From contig CAYNVT010000001.1 in the NCBI GenBank assembly GCA_964400685.1, positions 52,918 through 116,917 on the forward strand: a stretch of DNA of 64,000 nucleotides, read 5' to 3'. Below the pieces are notes generated by a model. The model was given only the letters and a program-made list of their open reading frames with translations, made no database searches and had not been told where the DNA came from. This DNA is from DATCTV01 sp964400685 (GTDB lineage: Bacteria > Desulfobacterota > Desulfomonilia > UBA1062). The translations under genes were made by a program, and so were the position numbers. Numbering within the stretch: the stretch's first letter is position 1; every line of letters starts with the position of its first letter. Of the stretch, positions 63,055 through 64,000 are shown in pieces.

Positions 63055-64000
63055 TAGTATTTTATTTTGTAGTGATACCTTCTTGCAGACTAAAAATGGA
63101 GAAGCTCCCTTAGCTGAAATAAACAAATACTTTAAAAGTACTGCAGTTTGCCTGAACCTGGAAACCGGATTACGCGGGGATTATCAGAAAGAGAAGAATA
63201 TAGTTTTACTGGTTGATGACACGGCTCTCAAATGGCTTACAGATGAGGTTCATATACTTACAATCGTTAACAATCATAGTGCCGATAGCGGAGATCCAAA
63301 GCGGCTTGCCAGGGTTTTGAGCGATAGCGGAAAGATAGTCGTCGGGCCTGATAATCCGTCCGCTGCAAATGCTACAATTGGAGGTATATCTGTAGACTTT
63401 TTGTCAGCCTATTTTGCTATACCCCGGCTTCGGATGTCTTATGAAGGAGTCAGAGCCGATATTTTAGAAAGTTTACTTCACAATTCTAATGCTGATAGAA
63501 AGATTGTCAATCTACATTGGGGTTATGAGCATACTGATGTGCCTGCACCGTTTCAAAGGGAACTTGCCAGGAGATTAATAGATGCAGGTGCGGATTTGAT
63601 AATCGGCCATCACCCGCATGTGCCACAGGGTTATGAAACTTATAAAAACAAATTCATTTTCTATTCTCTCGGGAATTTTAATTTCTGGCAGTTTGATAAG
63701 GAGGCAACTTATAATAATCGTTGGGGATACATGGTGATGTATGACCTTAATAAAGGTGATACTGAGCTTATTCCATATAGAATCAATGATAATTATCAGC
63801 CTGTTTCTGTATCGTATGAAGAGAGTCAAGAACTTATCTCAAGGATCAATATCCTGAGCGAACGGATACATGATACAGATATTGAAAATTGGTTTGCCAC
63901 TGATTATGCCGATTGGTATAAGCGTGAATTCAAAGTTTGGGGCCGACATTGTTTGAAATGTTTTTCGCCTTCTTTGTGGCTGAAATATTTAGCTTGGTTA
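63026..64000 (+). CDS. CapA/PGA_cap-family protein, 3' partial
   Basis: An open frame begins with ATG at 63026, inside the end of the GT4 gene, and runs without a stop for 325 codons to the window edge. LHWGYEHTDVP, IGHHPHVPQGYE and FIFYSLGNFNF are the metal-phosphoesterase-like signatures of the PGA_cap (CapA) family, involved in poly-gamma-glutamate or capsule production. Most CapA proteins have an N-terminal membrane anchor; this one shows none, so it may be a cytoplasmic relative that acts on the polysaccharide or its precursor. Confidence 0.85.
   Translation, partial: MIKKNHQSNNSILFCSDTFLQTKNGEAPLAEINKYFKSTAVCLNLETGLRGDYQKEKNIVLLVDDTALKWLTDEVHILTIVNNHSADSGDPKRLARVLSDSGKIVVGPDNPSAANATIGGISVDFLSAYFAIPRLRMSYEGVRADILESLLHNSNADRKIVNLHWGYEHTDVPAPFQRELARRLIDAGADLIIGHHPHVPQGYETYKNKFIFYSLGNFNFWQFDKEATYNNRWGYMVMYDLNKGDTELIPYRINDNYQPVSVSYEESQELISRINILSERIHDTDIENWFATDYADWYKREFKVWGRHCLKCFSPSLWLKYLAWL

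Noticed and set aside
1..64000. CRISPR arrays, tRNA or rRNA genes, insertion-sequence transposases, phage genes
   Set aside because: None was seen on either strand; the only element-like item is the small IR-bounded remnant at 49.1-49.4 kb.
63055..64000. Apparent gene-free end of the window
   Set aside because: An uninterrupted frame with CapA-family motifs begins at 63026 and leaves the window, so this is a partial gene.

Overview
The window looks like a chromosomal segment of an anaerobic Gram-negative bacterium, most likely a member of the Deltaproteobacteria/Desulfobacterota. The supporting genes are a Tat-exported [NiFe] hydrogenase with its Hyp set, a selenocysteine-containing FdnGHI-type formate dehydrogenase, a PEP-CTERM protein, an LpxL-like acyltransferase, an MlaE permease and an hrcA-grpE-dnaK operon under CIRCE control. 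The lineage is inferred from gene content only. No rRNA, tRNA, CRISPR array, transposase or phage gene was seen.

Layout. 1-7.8 kb: housekeeping and lipid or glycerol genes (MrfA-like helicase, glycerate 2-kinase, Maf, glycerol kinase, a lone MlaE permease, an alpha/beta hydrolase, a PEP-CTERM protein). 7.9-23.4 kb: an H2/formate module. One long minus-strand operon encodes hydrogenase small subunit, large subunit, cytochrome b, maturation protease, HypA, C, D, B, F and E. Next to it lie formate dehydrogenase alpha (in-frame UGA read as Sec, with a SECIS-like hairpin), beta and gamma, and a divergent fdhE. The fdnG-fdhE intergenic region carries two identical-arm dyads, TTATGCA-N6-TGCATAA. 23.5-26.8 kb: a degenerate metallo-beta-lactamase-fold protein, fructose-1,6-bisphosphatase and class II aldolase (gluconeogenesis). 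26.8-35.7 kb: two minus-strand catabolic operons, GntR-FAD oxidoreductase-GPH transporter-aminotransferase and IlvD/Edd dehydratase-GH31 glycosidase, probably for a glycoside or sugar acid of unknown identity. 35.9-47.7 kb: rpoZ-dnaJ, an lpxL-like gene with a double-kinase gene, fmdB-like, dnaK-grpE-hrcA, argS, a SPOR protein and an acyl-CoA synthetase.

48-64 kb is a surface polysaccharide locus, all on the plus strand. It holds a WbpE-like aminotransferase, a WbpB-WbpD-like fusion (making a 2,3-diamino-uronic acid type sugar), a small RHH-like protein, a Wzz-like co-polymerase, a GT39-like membrane protein, a Wzx flippase, a phosphotransferase-like kinase, a methyltransferase, an asparagine-synthase-like amidotransferase, a Wzy-like polymerase, two GT4 glycosyltransferases and a CapA-family protein running off the window. 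Between the first two genes lies a decayed four-helix-bundle (S23/IVP-like) gene bounded by 25-nt inverted repeats. The right repeat supplies the start codon and first residues of the WbpB-like enzyme.

The least ordinary items are this IR-bounded element, the double dyad at fdnG/fdhE, the tandem kinase protein beside an acyltransferase lacking its usual acidic residue, the MBL protein that has lost its HxHxDH motif, and the unassigned GH31/dehydratase operons. I did not see one clear, wholly new multi-gene system.
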